64,000 nt of DNA from Halichoerus grypus (lineage: Eukaryota; Chordata; Mammalia; Carnivora; Phocidae). The notes under the pieces were generated by a model. The model saw only the letters and a program-made list of their open reading frames with translations. It was not told the DNA's origin and ran no database searches. The stretch covers positions 7,989,466-8,053,465 of the forward strand of contig NC_135724.1 in assembly GCF_964656455.1 (NCBI RefSeq). The letters are read 5' to 3'. Below, piece after piece: positions 23,987 to 34,998 of this stretch. Both the position numbers and the translations under genes were made by a program. Each line of letters starts with the position of its first letter. The first letter of the stretch is position 1.

Positions 23987-24115
23987 TTTTTTTTTTTTTT
24001 TACTTGCTATACAAGGCTTTTATTAGCTTTGCAATTCGGAAAGCATCATATGATGAAAATTTAAACAGAAGGTCCCAATGGAAATGATTTACAAACAGTG
24101 TGAACTTGAAACCAA
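23987..24115 (-). pseudogene. Candidate 3'-end retrocopy of an unidentified transcript
   Basis: Read on the minus strand, AGCTAATAAAAGCCTTGTAT ends 8 bases later in a 15-base A-run, i.e. a canonical AATAAA signal about 18 bases before poly(A). This is the layout of a reverse-transcribed mRNA 3' end. It does not resemble L1, SINE or LTR sequence I know. No parent gene is recognised and no clear target-site duplication was found, so a chance A-run next to AATAAA remains possible. Confidence 0.35.
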
Positions 24116-24929
24116 ATGGGCAGGAAAGGACAGAGGGTCGTAGTTAAGCGAAGAGTGAGTAAACCCTTTGATTTACCTCCCTAATCTATGTCAGAATTCT
24201 ATTTACTGTTTTCTGAAGGTTATCTCTAATTCTAATTGCCTGTTTGCATCCTGTCCTTCTGAGAAATTGGAGCCGCCGATGCCCTTTTGGTGAGCATCAA
24301 CTGCCTTCTGTGTAATCAGGTGCGCGCTGTGCTGACTCGGGGGGTCTGCAGCTTAATTGCAGACGTAGAGAGGGTAGAGTTGGCAGGTGCATATTAATCA
24401 GTGTTAATGAAAGCACAACTCCAAAAGTTACCACTTCTACAAGCGGCAACCCCCCCTTGATGAAGTGAGGCTGCTCAAGCTGCTCCAAACTGAGTCACAG
24501 TATATCCCATATAGTTTTGTGTATAAATAGGTGATGATATGTATCAGGGAAAATGTAAGGAGAGCACACGTCCCAAAGCCCACTAACCGGGGGACCATTT
24601 TCAGCCCACATTCTTGTCCCCCCTTCTCGTCAGGATAGCTGGTGGAAGACTGAAACCCAGCTCTCGGGTTTTGGGGGCAGAGAGACAGCAGCTCATAGCG
24701 CTTCCTGTGTTTACCAAGTAAAGACTAGCAGGAGCAAATATCTGTGGACTCAAGGCAATCCTAAAGCAAGAAGCAGACAAGCCAAAGGGTGTGGAAAGGG
24801 AAGATGGGTGCCCAGGATGGGCTGCGTGTAGGACCAGACATGATGATTCCTTCTGTAGGTCGGGTGAGAATTTTCCTCAGGGAGGAGACAAGGTAGTCTA
24901 TCCTTCCTAATGCATTTTTAAATTCATTT

Positions 24930-24975
24930 TTGCATTCAACAAAGGCTCGATGAGTGCCTGCAGTGAGCCTGGGAC
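24930..24975 (-). repeat. Possible L2 fragment
   Basis: TTGCATTCAACAAAGGCTCGATGAGTGCCTGCAGTG resembles the complement of the L2 3' end (ATTCAACAAATATTTATTGAGTGCCTAC). Confidence 0.5.
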
Positions 24976-26402
24976 CACCAGTGGTTTTTACTAGATTGAT
25001 TTGTCATTTTCAATAAATGCTTTACTGTCTTCACAAATCCTGATTTAAAGACCCTGCTACACAATCTGTCATATAGTTATGAGAACGGTGACTACAAGTC
25101 AAGGTGATGACCTTCCAAAGAAAAGCTCTAACCTGCTTATGGGGTTTCGCTTGTTCCTTTTTCCTTTTTCTTTCCCTCCCCAACCCCCTCTCACCTTTTT
25201 GGTTTTTTTTGAGTGTTCCTCATACTCTTGACACATCTGCTGAAGGTCTTCGAACCAAAATCACAATTCTAGCAATTTTAAACAAGTGGCATTTACTTTT
25301 GAGTCAGGAGTTCAAAATCATGTTTCCTTCTCTTGAAGTAAATGGTTTCCCTAAGTCTAGAGATAGCATCTCTACAACGTGTTGTGACGCAAACATTTTT
25401 CATAAGTGCGTAAGTCAGAGAAATAGAAACAAAATTACTTTCTAATGCAAACTAATCATCCTTATTATCTGGCAACAATCGGGAACAGGAAAAGTCTTTA
25501 CTCACACCTTCTGCAAGAAGAGGTGACGTGATCCAGTCTCTCACAAGCCCCTTAGGGGGAGGGATTTTCCATAGTAGCTGCTTAGTCCTTAGCTAACTTG
25601 TACTTGTTAAAGCGAATTATTCTTTTTGTTAGTCTTTTGACTTCAGAGAGCTGGCGCACAAGACAGAAACCATAAAAACTTACACTTTCAGAACACCATG
25701 GAGAAGCATGGAGAGATTTAGTAGATTATATTATATTCTTTCCCAAACATTAAAGTAAATGCAGGATGTCAGTATTGATACATTGGTCTTTTAAAGAGTA
25801 TCTCGCTTCTATAGTTATAGAACAGATGACAGAAATGAATCCAATAAACCTGAGCAAGCACGGTTTTGAGGGTGACAGGCAATTGAAGTTATAGGTATGT
25901 CATAATGTGGAATAGATTTGTTTTCACACCATGAATATTTTTTCAGTTCTAGTACATGTGCTGCTTCTTAATGAATCCCAATCTATGAAGCTTTAGATAT
26001 AGAAAGCTTTTCCACCTTTACCTTCTGAATGAAAGCCTGCTGAATTTAATTCATATTGATCTCAGCTTCACAGTTAGAATGTAGAAAATATGATGAAAAA
26101 TTCTAAAGACACATTTTTATTCCTCAATGCCACCTGCAGTTTACTTGACGACGGCACACCCACCATCGCCCATTTTACCTTTGACTCTGGAAAATCAGAC
26201 TATGTTCTCCTTTTGGTTTTTGTAATTTATTGAGTTATAAAATAACTCAGATTGGAAGCATCAAATGTAGTTTCTTGAAAAAAAATGTAGATGTGTATGA
26301 AGAAGGGGGGCTAAGCCTCACTTTTTCCATTTTTATTTCCTGTTCTGGTAGTTTTATCATGCCCTGATTCCAAGACGGTGAAGTCTGTGCCAATTACACA
26401 CC

Positions 26403-26440
26403 AAAAAAAAAAACAAAAACAAAAACAAAACAACAAAACA
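26403..26440. repeat. A-rich (CAAAAA)n tract
   Basis: A11 followed by CAAAAA-like units. Confidence 0.95.
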
Positions 26441-26578
26441 CTACGGTCAAAGGACTCTTGTCCTCTGCTTACCTTGACTGCCTCAACAGAACAAAAGGAG
26501 AGCAAAATATATCAGCTTTGTCAAAGCATCACTAACAAGTTTACATCCTTATCTCTATATAATCTACTTACTGATGAT

Positions 26579-26612
26579 CTAGCTATCCATCTATCTATAT
26601 CTCTCTCTCTAT
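26579..26612. repeat. (CTAT)n / (CT)n tract
   Basis: CTATCCATCTATCTATAT followed by CT repeats. Confidence 0.93.
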
Positions 26613-27300
26613 GATATAACCATAAAATGAGGGGTATGTAAAATGGTAAAACATATTGCTCTAAGAAGCATACAGTATAAAAGTACAGCCACAGTGGAGT
26701 GAAATGTAATTTACATCAAATACATTCTATATTTATTGGACTTGTAGTACTCAACTTAATCGATGCATATTTCTTTGTTACACAAAACAACCACCAACCA
26801 AGGAAGAATGTGCTATTGAGACTTCACAGGCAAACTCTTCATCATAATTGATAGAGCATTTAAATCCTTACCTTTGCTGGAAATTAGTAACCGTGAGATA
26901 GATCCCAGAGTGTCCAAACTGTTACTGATTCTATTGTATTGTAAGTCAACACTGTCCCCCTGCAAGTCTTCATCGATATTTTGAGAAATTTAAATGCGTT
27001 CTGGCATTTTTTGCTGGATGCATACGAAATTATTTCTGATGTTGTGCATCAGTCTAAATGTCAGCTCTCCTTTCAGAGAAAAGTTCCCCACACACTACCA
27101 TGACAACAACAATCTTTCATTTGCTGGAATTACAGATCAAACTCTTGTCGAAAACCAAAGTTATCACTACATTGGCTCCAACCTTTTTTGAACTTATTTG
27201 TATTAACATCTGACTTTCTTTTTGCTTAGAAATTTGCTCATTTGTATTTCCTCATGAAAATGTCCCATGGTTTTATTTTTACTTCATTAAATATCGATAT

Positions 27301-27697
27301 TGTTAAAAACAAGACAATAGGCTCAATATGGAGTCACTTAGGCTAAGCCCCAAAACGCCCACCTGAGACTTAGCACATAACTGAATTACAGTTTCAGCTC
27401 TCCCAGAAAAAGAATCTTAAACCAATCAGTGGGAACTACCTGGTCAGTAGTAGTGAGGTCATCGGTCCGACAGACTCCTGCCATCCCCTAAAGGAAAGTG
27501 ACCTTGCTACACCAAATCCGTTCTTGGCCAGTAGAACCTCCTTGTCCCTGCTCCTTTTGCCTATAAAAGTCTTTCTTTGTATGTAGCTCCTCAGTCCTCT
27601 TTTCTATCTGTTGGATGGCATGCTGTCTGCTCATGAATCGTTGAATAAAGCCAATATGATACGTAAAATTTACTCAGTTGAATTTGGTTTTTTAACA
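27301..27697 (+). mobile_element. Solo LTR of a gammaretrovirus-like endogenous retrovirus (ERV1 type)
   Basis: 397 bp bounded by TGTTAAAAA and TTTTTTAACA, an inverted terminal pair starting TG and ending CA. Inside are a GC-richer U3, a TATA box (TATAAAA, 27562-27568), and AATAAA at 27644-27649, about 80 bases later. This U3-R-U5 layout fits class I ERV LTRs. No internal viral genes (gag, pol, env) flank it, so it is a solo LTR left by recombination, or a lone fragment. The bases beside it (GATAT, ATCAT) do not form a clean duplication. It is oriented opposite to DOK6, the orientation most often retained in introns. Family name not determined. Confidence 0.8.
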
Positions 27698-28253
27698 ATC
27701 ATTTCATATATAGGTTTATGTTTAAATAAAAATAACGTTACATTAAAAGTGTATTTTCTAATTATTTCTAATCCCAAGATCACGACTCAGTTTTAGCGTG
27801 TGGTTGCTGGCGTTTGTGGAAGGAAGCAAGAGCAAGATATGTGTCTCCTCTTTCTGATCCACAAAATTGTCAAGAGCCCCCTCAATCCTCTCTATTCCTG
27901 ATCCTATTAAAGATTTTCTCATGAAAAGAAACAACACAAAAAGGTAATAACTACCCATAAGAGGGTTCATTTAAAATATAAAATGCAATTGTCATCAACA
28001 AATGACTAAAGCTGTTCTGTTTTTCCTTGCAGAATATATCTTAAATCATTAATTCCCACTGACCAAATTCCATTAGTCTAGGTTGGAAATCCTGGCAAGC
28101 AAACATTGCTTTAAAAATACACCATTTCAGTTTCCTTGTCACCAAAACATTTTGTTGTTGTTGTTGAAACACTTAGTGTTGTTAATATGAGCAAAAGTTA
28201 AAGTATGAATGGAAAAACATTCTGAATGCCTAACTGTGCTGAAGGTCATACCG

Positions 28254-28315
28254 GTCATTCCTTCACCAGATATTTATTGGGTGCCTATTATGTTCAAATG
28301 TATTGTGCTCAAAAA
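28254..28315 (-). repeat. Possible L2 fragment
   Basis: CATTCCTTCACCAGATATTTATTGGGTGCCTATTATGTTC resembles antisense L2 3' end. Confidence 0.6.
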
Positions 28316-29075
28316 ATCTTTGTTGGATGGATGTGTTTTGCTGCCTTATTTTTCCAAGTTCCCACTTCCTTCAGTCTTGGTCAGCTGCTTGCCGCTGAAA
28401 ATTTTATCTGAAGGATAAGATTATTCATTTTAAGACGATAGGGAAAGAATAGGAGAAAAAAATGCCAAAGCTGAGGTTTATGCTGCTTTTGATGAAATAC
28501 CTGCTATCTATTAATCTGATTCATCTGGTAAACCATTCCCATTTTAGTTGATTACACATTCATCATTAGGAAAAACACAGAAGCAAAGTATTCACGCTTG
28601 TCTCCTGCCTTGCATCCTCCAGAATTATTTCTATGTCAAGGTTTTGGATAAACCTTAAGACTTCTGTGAGTAGGTTTATGTAGCATTTTATTACAGAGCC
28701 TGAAATCAGCCTCCTGAACGGATATTCAATCCTATTTAGAAAAAAAGGATGCTAAGAAAGAAATCCTTTGTAAAACAGCATGAAACAGACCCCAGTACCA
28801 GCTACTTGTAGCTTTTGATAATATGTTTTGTATAATGTCCTAGTCAAGTTCCTGTGCCAAATAGGGTCTTCAGCCCTTAGTGACTTTTGGGATAATTTCT
28901 ACTGTGAGTCTATGAAGTGATAGCTTTAGAAAAGCCACTGTAAATCTCAGAGCTCCCACTGTGGCCAGTGACAGCTGATAAATGAAAATGGAGGAAAAGC
29001 AAGCAAAGCAATTTGCATGACTCCGGGCCCACCTGTAGGAGGCTAATGGAGGTGCTGCTTTATTATTTTCAAGTT

Positions 29076-29084
29076 ACTTGCCTT
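29076..29084 (-). promoter_or_regulatory. DOK6: GC-type 5' splice site of DOK6 exon 7
   Basis: On the minus strand the exon/intron junction reads AAG|GCAAGT. This is the consensus of the rare GC-AG introns, with extended complementarity to U1 compensating for the C at +2. A GT occurs four bases further (GCAA|GTAACT). Using it would add four bases and shift the frame into the final exon, so the GC site is preferred on frame grounds. The paired acceptor lies outside the window. Confidence 0.85.
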
Positions 29085-29199
29085 GCAGACTGTAGATCTC
29101 TCCAACGCTGTTCTGACGAGTGATGTGATGCCAGTATGCACTGCGAGGAAGAGATACCGATTTGGATAACGTCATTGGCTCAGTCAGGTTCGTCTGAAG
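29082..29199 (-). CDS. DOK6: DOK6 exon 7: segment after the PTB domain (penultimate coding exon)
   Basis: The minus strand encodes 39 codons plus one base, including the segments [20 protein letters not shown] and [14 protein letters not shown]. This matches the region following the PTB domain of DOK6 (about residues 247-285). It starts in phase 0, exactly joining the end of exon 6, and ends in phase 1 (CAA G). The acceptor is strong: CTCCTTTTTCTTTTAG|CTTCAG. The donor is CTGCAAG|GCAAGTAA, a GC rather than GT donor (separate entry). A tyrosine in the EIYSLQ context near the end is a plausible phospho-tyrosine site, by inference only. Compared with the protein I remember, the differences are conservative (Asn for Ser, Val for Ile), as expected between mammals. 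A Can-SINE sits 77 bp upstream of the acceptor. The final exon is not visible to the left. Confidence 0.97.
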
Positions 29200-29275
29200 C
29201 TAAAAGAAAAAGGAGATGTGTCAGGCTTTATGTAAAATATGAGAATGAAATCTGCTCTTTTAGAAGTTGAGCATT

Positions 29276-29450
29276 GGGGCGCCTGGGTGGCTCAGTCGGT
29301 TAAACGTCTGCCTTCGGCTCAGGTCGTGATCCCAGGGACCTGGGATCGAGCCCCGCATCGGGCTCCCCGCTCAGCAGCGAGTCTACTTCTCCCCCTGCTT
29401 GTGCTCTTTCTCTCTCTCTCAAATAAATAAATAAAATCTTAATAAAAAAA
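29276..29450 (+). mobile_element. Can-SINE just upstream of DOK6 exon 7
   Basis: Near-consensus head GGGGCGCCTGGGTGGCTCAG, GTCTGCCTTCGGCTCAGGTC, ATCGAGCCCCGCATCGGGCT, tail AAATAAATAAATAAAATCTT. The C/T-rich part is shortened by about 20 bases. AAGTTGAG occurs at 29264-29271 and 29452-29459. It is antisense to DOK6, and its edge is 77 bp from the exon 7 acceptor. Low divergence suggests a fairly recent insertion. Confidence 0.97.
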
Positions 29451-30884
29451 TAAGTTGAGGGTTAAATGTGGGGGACATATGACAGAATCTGTTACAGATA
29501 CCTGCCTAATTTGCTGTTTAAGGTTAACTTTGAAAAAAAAAAAAGTAAAATTATGACTCCAAACATATGAAATGAACACTTGTAGACGATTTGATCTCAT
29601 TCATTAATTTGGAAGGAACAAAAAAGATAGTACAACTGATTCCAAGGAGAATTCAAAGGGCATACAGACAATCAGGAATGCTGGTAAACAGCCAGAATAA
29701 TAACCAGTTGTAGCCACCGGACAAGTATATTTGCATTTCTCTGAAAAAGAATTATTTGCATTACTATCAGCTTTCTGCAATTTACTGAATTATAAAATAA
29801 CTCCGATTGGAGGTGCAGGTGCTTTCAGAAACAGATACTCCCAAATGGTGCCCAACACAAGACACCATTAATCCTCTTCACCTATTTCAGTGTCTTACAA
29901 TTTTTCCAGACACCTCCTCCCACCCTTACCCAATGGATCTTTTCTCAAATGGATCTTTTTCTGTGCTCCTGAAATAGGATATTATACATATTAAAAACGT
30001 GTTTTCCCTGAGAAGCTCTGTGGTGAAAGTGTGGCATATCTTCCTATTGGAAACATAAATTTTAACGTTAGCCCCAGAGATCAACACAATGTCACTCAGG
30101 TGCCCATGCATATCATTAGTTCAAAGAGAACAATAATTTACATTGCATTTTCGAGAGAGAAATGTATTTTTATTGATTCACACCAGGTTTAAAAAAAAAC
30201 ACCCAGAAATAATTTTATGTGGTCTAAGGACACATTTCTCTGATGCAATCTGAGCAAATGTTCACTTTCTGACGGGCAATGGGCAATCCTCTAATCAATA
30301 AAACCTCACATTTCCTCCTTATTTAATACCTGACATTTGGCAGAAGTGGGAGCGGGAAAGATCATGTCTGTCAAGCCTAACCTTAGAGACCTGTATGCTC
30401 CCCGTGGTCTGGCCCTTTCCCACCGCACGCCCCGCCTCCGAGACTTGCCCGTACTCTGCGTCCAGTGTGAACAGCCTTCCTCCAAGACGCTGTCAGGAAA
30501 GCACCTGATGTGCTCTCACAGGCCCTTCAGAGCCCCATAAAGCTAAGAGGTTTTCACATTTAATGGAAGATGAAGCTAAAGGGTGTGAACATATTTATTT
30601 GATTTCACATTTTTAGCAGCGAGACCTTTCAAGATCGGCTATGTCTTGCCACAAATGTGCCCTACTCAGTGAATTTAAAATTCTGGCCCTGTTGAAGGTA
30701 TTCTTTTAAAAAGATGCCTCCAAGTAGCGAACATTGTAACCAACTTTTATATTTTTCACAATTCGGTGCATTTCAAAGTTTTCCTTCTTATCAGGAAAAT
30801 AGATGTACTAACCGTACGAACATCCCATGGTTGGTAGGTAGGGGTTCTGGGGGAGAAGCCAAATTTTGGGGTTATAATAGGGCA

Positions 30885-31000
30885 GTGCTTTCCAGAATCT
30901 TTGGGGTGCTTCTTAGCCAACCACACTTCTGGTTTTACCCCAGACCTAACAGTTGGGAGAATCTCTGTGGTTGGGGCTATGCCTGTGAAGAAGTACCCAC
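30885..31000. repeat. Possible MER5A-like hAT relic
   Basis: CAGTGCTTTCCAGAATCTTTG and ACCCCAGACCTAACAGTTGGGAGAATCTCTG, then GGTTGGGGCTATGCCTG, resemble MER5A (CCCCAGACCTACTGAATCAGAAACTCTGGGGGTGGGGCC). Weak. Confidence 0.4.
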
Positions 31001-31384
31001 AGACACACTGAATATCCATGACTGTAAGGGATAGCGGCAAGGCTCATTTTATGGAATTATCACTGGGACAAAAGGCCTTTCATCTTGAAAGCCAATTTCT
31101 CATGTGAGGTATAAACTGAATTCAACACACAGCATCTTTAGTTAGTGTGAGCAATGTCCATTAATAAACACCAATTAATCCATAAAGCAAATCTCATGTT
31201 AATCACACTTCTGTCTACCCTTTATTTTTTCCTAATATGTTGCAATTTGTTTATTAGCATACAATAAGTCACCAGTGGTTAACTCCTCTTTCCCAAATTA
31301 CTTTTCCTTCTATTTTTTTTAAATTCTGGGACATACATTTCTTCCAAATGGTCAGTCTTAAGCATCATGGAAACACAGTAAACA

Positions 31385-31397
31385 TTTTTTTTTTTTT
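31385..31397. repeat. T13 homopolymer
   Basis: T-run without an identifiable element. Confidence 0.95.
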
Positions 31398-32099
31398 CTG
31401 GAAATAAATAAGGTGAGAATTTCCTCCATAAAAATTTCATCTGAATTGCCCTCTATTGTTTCCTTGCCTCGTGTCTCTATTTCTTGGTTTTCAGGTTACA
31501 GGAGACCGTTAACCTATTTCTTCCCTTGTCTCTTTAGTTCCTTTTTATTCTGCTTCAATATTTAATTCAGAAAAGTGAAAAGTCTATATTTGAAAATGCA
31601 AATGTCCATATTCTCCCAAGCTCTGTCCAAGGTACAACTCTTGTCCACCATACCTCGGATGTTTAATTCTTCCTCTATACATCAGAGAATCCATTCCTCA
31701 GTCATTGTTCAAAACCAGGCATCGGGTCTGCTCACAGACCATCAAGCTATTCTGCTCCATGTCTTTCAATGGAGTCATGTCATTGGGAACACTAAATATG
31801 CATTACTTTTGTGGAGGATTGAAGACGGCTGCATTCAAACACAGGGTGCCTGGGCTCCCTCCTCTTAAATCTGGGCTGACTGATGACAGCTCTGATGAAT
31901 AATGGAAGGTAGGCATGACATTATATCTGTTTTGGCTCTGCCTTCGATGACCTCTAAGGCAGATTCTCCTTCCCTCCACCTGTCCTGAGTTACTGTGGAA
32001 GTCTAACTACTTGGAGGTCGCCATGGTTGGAGGAAGCCCAAGCTTACCGTGTGCGTGTGCCATGTAATTCGAGGTTTGAACCCTTCTTAGAGAGACCAG

Positions 32100-32225
32100 C
32101 AGTTCTCATTTTACAGATGGAACATCACAATCCCCCAAATTCAGGGATTTGCTGAAGGTAGATTCCCAACAATAGAACCTCTAATAGAAAACAGTTCTCT
32201 TGATTTCTGAGTCCACTGCCCTTTG
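32100..32225 (-). repeat. Possible MIR fragment
   Basis: GTTCTCATTTTACAGATGGAAC, GGGATTTGCTGAAGGTAG, TCTGAGTCCACTGCCCTTTGG follow the antisense MIR order. Confidence 0.5.
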
Positions 32226-32654
32226 GACTTTGATGTTGATCATCTTGGGAAAAATGAGCTTCCTTCCCAACATGTTACAATATGCAAAAATACAGCTCTG
32301 TACCTTGAAAGCACCTACCCTGCCAAGAAATAGCAGGGAGGTCCTGAAAACTGGTATAATTTTTGTCAAGGTACTGGCCACTAACACCTTTTCCTGCTTT
32401 TACCAAAATAATTATCCAGGTTACCTTATTGCCTTTTGCAATTTTCCTTTGCTGTTTTGAGACTCTGCCTCCCTCTGTGATAAACATTAACGCTAATTTG
32501 TGTTCCCTTACATAAATTCATCTTTATATTAACAAAAAACCTGCTAATCTATTAATTTTACTTTTGCTCTGTATCTCTCCATTTATTGACTAGAAAATTT
32601 AAAGTCATATTGCACTAAAGACACAGATCTCAACAACTGGGAGAGGAAAAAGTT

Positions 32655-32850
32655 AGCATTTATAAATGCATTTATGAGTCATTCCCTACGTGCCTGGCAA
32701 TGTGCAAACTGGTTTCATATGTTGTTCCATTTGATATCCATACAAATTGTCAGTAATTATGCCATCTGAACTTTGCAGACAAGGAAAATGAGACTCAGAG
32801 GGATAATACAATTTGTTCATGGTGACACAAGAAGTGAGTGATGTCTCTGA
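32655..32850 (-). repeat. MIR
   Basis: CTACGTGCCTGGCAATGTGC, CTTTGCAGACAAGGAAAATGAG, ACTCAGAGGGATAATACAATTTG: antisense MIR. Confidence 0.8.
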
Positions 32851-34112
32851 GGCATCAAAGACAATGATGTTGAAGAGAAAGAAAAATTCTTCCCCTACCT
32901 TTCAAGGTCTTCTAGCTGGACTAAAAATTAAATTTACCTGAGACAGGTTCACAGAGAAAAAAACCCCAAAGTTTTCTTACGCGTGCATGAAGGCCCAATA
33001 ACGAAATTGAGACCCAAGGAAATGATCAAGGCAGGAAGTTTTTATACTTTTAGACAAAGAAACAATAAATCTGTGAGGAACTGACAGGACAAAGAAAACT
33101 TAACTTTGGGAGCTTCCATTAATAAGGAACTCTAAACAGAATTTGGGCTACGGTAGTAAATTAGTAAAATCTAACAAGAGGGGCTGACACAAGCTTCTCA
33201 GCTCTGAATTCCCTGTCTCCGGTGGTAAGAATGTCTCCCTGTCTCCTGGAACAAGGAGGGTGCCTTTCACATGGGAGGTTTCTTTCCTGCTTTCAGGGGG
33301 ACACAGGAGGGTCTGAGTGTCCTTCTTGCAATGCCGTTTTTTAAGTAGCTTTAATTCAAAATAATCAATATACCAATGTGGCACATTTGGGGGCAGCCTG
33401 CCCCTGGTCCCTGCAATGTCATTTCCTCTTCACCACAGTTCACTGTAAAATCAACTACTGGACCCCTCTTCTTCAGGGAGCAGATATGTGGAGAATTGCA
33501 CCAACTGGGTCAATTCCACTGGACCAAGGCAGGAATGCACATGACTGTCCCCTATGTTGAGAGGAGAAGGCCACAGTGGGTGTGGCCCAGTCCCAGAGTT
33601 GTCATGCACACACGCACGCACGCTGGCTTGGCTGTCCGCACACCTGTTAGCAAGCCCTAACTCTATCGCTGCCTTGTCGTTTGACCTCAGGTAACACACT
33701 TACACTTTTTTTTAAGACTCAATTTTTCTTTATCTCTAAATTGGACTTAATATAATCCACCTCAAGTGTTGTTATAAATATTTCATAAGATGATACTTTT
33801 AGAGTGACGAGCACAATGTTTGTCCCACTTGAAGTGCTTGGTAGAAACTGCTGGCTTACTCTTGCCTGGGAGAGGCAGCTGACACAGGGATGTCTGTGGA
33901 TACATGCGGTCAAGACATTGGCATGTGTCCAAACAGAGCTATGGAAGGAATGGCAATGAAGGCAGTCACCGTCTTAGATCCAAGTCTAAGAGCTTAATAG
34001 AAGTACAAAACCCAAGAAATATGAATATGAGGAATAGATGGTCAGTAGGGGCAGGTTGGAGAGGGAGGACACAGGTGGGAGATGGTGAGCAATGCTGGTG
34101 GCAGGGTGTGGG

Positions 34113-34148
34113 GTGTGTGTGTGTGTGTGTGTGTTTGCACACACACAT
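34113..34148. repeat. (GT)n/(CA)n inverted microsatellite
   Basis: An 11-unit GT run, TTTG spacer and a CACACACACA run: the two arms can pair. Confidence 0.96.
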
Positions 34149-34927
34149 AACATAAGCCAGGAAAGGCCAGTCTCAGCTTTCCTGGTATGATGAAGAGTTA
34201 AGAGATGTGAGTGGATATGTCAACATGTTTGCTTGTATGTCTGATACAAGAGGGACTGGGTAGGGAAATCCACCGTGGAGAAGCAGCACTGAAATATCCA
34301 AGTGGTCAGGGGACATGCTGAGGTAACATGTGGGATATATGGTGGAGGTAAGACACAAAAGTCATGCTGCCTAATAAGGAAATGGTGAATACAAGTACAG
34401 TCCCGGTCGAGAACATTAGGTTATTTGTTCTTGGAAAAGAGCTCATGAAACTTGAAAACTGTATAGAAATAGAAACCCCAGAGATCTTTAGGCAGCCAAG
34501 CTCAGCACTATTTGGATTTATTCAAACAGTCCTCTTAAGTTTGAAGGTTTACAGGCAATTGGTTTTTCACAGACTTGACTTAATTTTCAATAGGGGACAA
34601 CTCACACTTAATCTTCCATCTTATTCAAGATAATTGAAAAGGAATTAGAAGATACCTTGGTGAGTTGGTACAAGACTAACAAACACTACATCGTTTATAG
34701 AGTCATTTAATGGAAGTTGCTAGATGTCATTTAGAATTGGACTTTGCGGAGTATTATTCTCTTTAAACTTGAAACAAAATGGAAGTTATCATTATATGTT
34801 TTAAACTATGTATTGACCACAATACTTTCATGGAGTGTAAAAAAGCTGAGCTTTAGAATAACATCAGAAATTTTTACAAACATATGCATAAATACTTTGA
34901 ACACCATTCTTATCTGTCATCAGTAAT

Positions 34928-34998
34928 GCTTTTATTTTTTTTATTTTATTATGTTAGTCACCATACAATACATTATTAGTTTTTGACGTAGTATGTAT
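34928..34998 (-). mobile_element. L1 3' end scrap
   Basis: T-rich tract then TTATGTTAGTCACCATACAATACATTATTAG and TTTTTGACGTAGT: complement of a young carnivore L1 3' UTR, severely 5' truncated. Confidence 0.85.

Larger units (their letters stand above)
1..29081 (-). other. DOK6: DOK6 intron 7 (5' part, continues beyond the window)
   Basis: Begins on the minus strand with GCAAGT after exon 7 and runs off the left edge. The last DOK6 exon (about 46 codons, Ser/Tyr-rich C-terminus) was looked for and not seen, so the intron exceeds 29 kb. Stretches 46-470, 1594-3470, 3986-4360, 4961-5580, 8510-11480, 11551-12960, 13195-13900, 14056-14745, 14876-15345, 16851-17325, 17773-18405, 18846-20070, 20313-21880, 22111-23240, 24976-26400 and 26613-27300 hold no gene or repeat family I can name. 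Confidence 0.88.
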
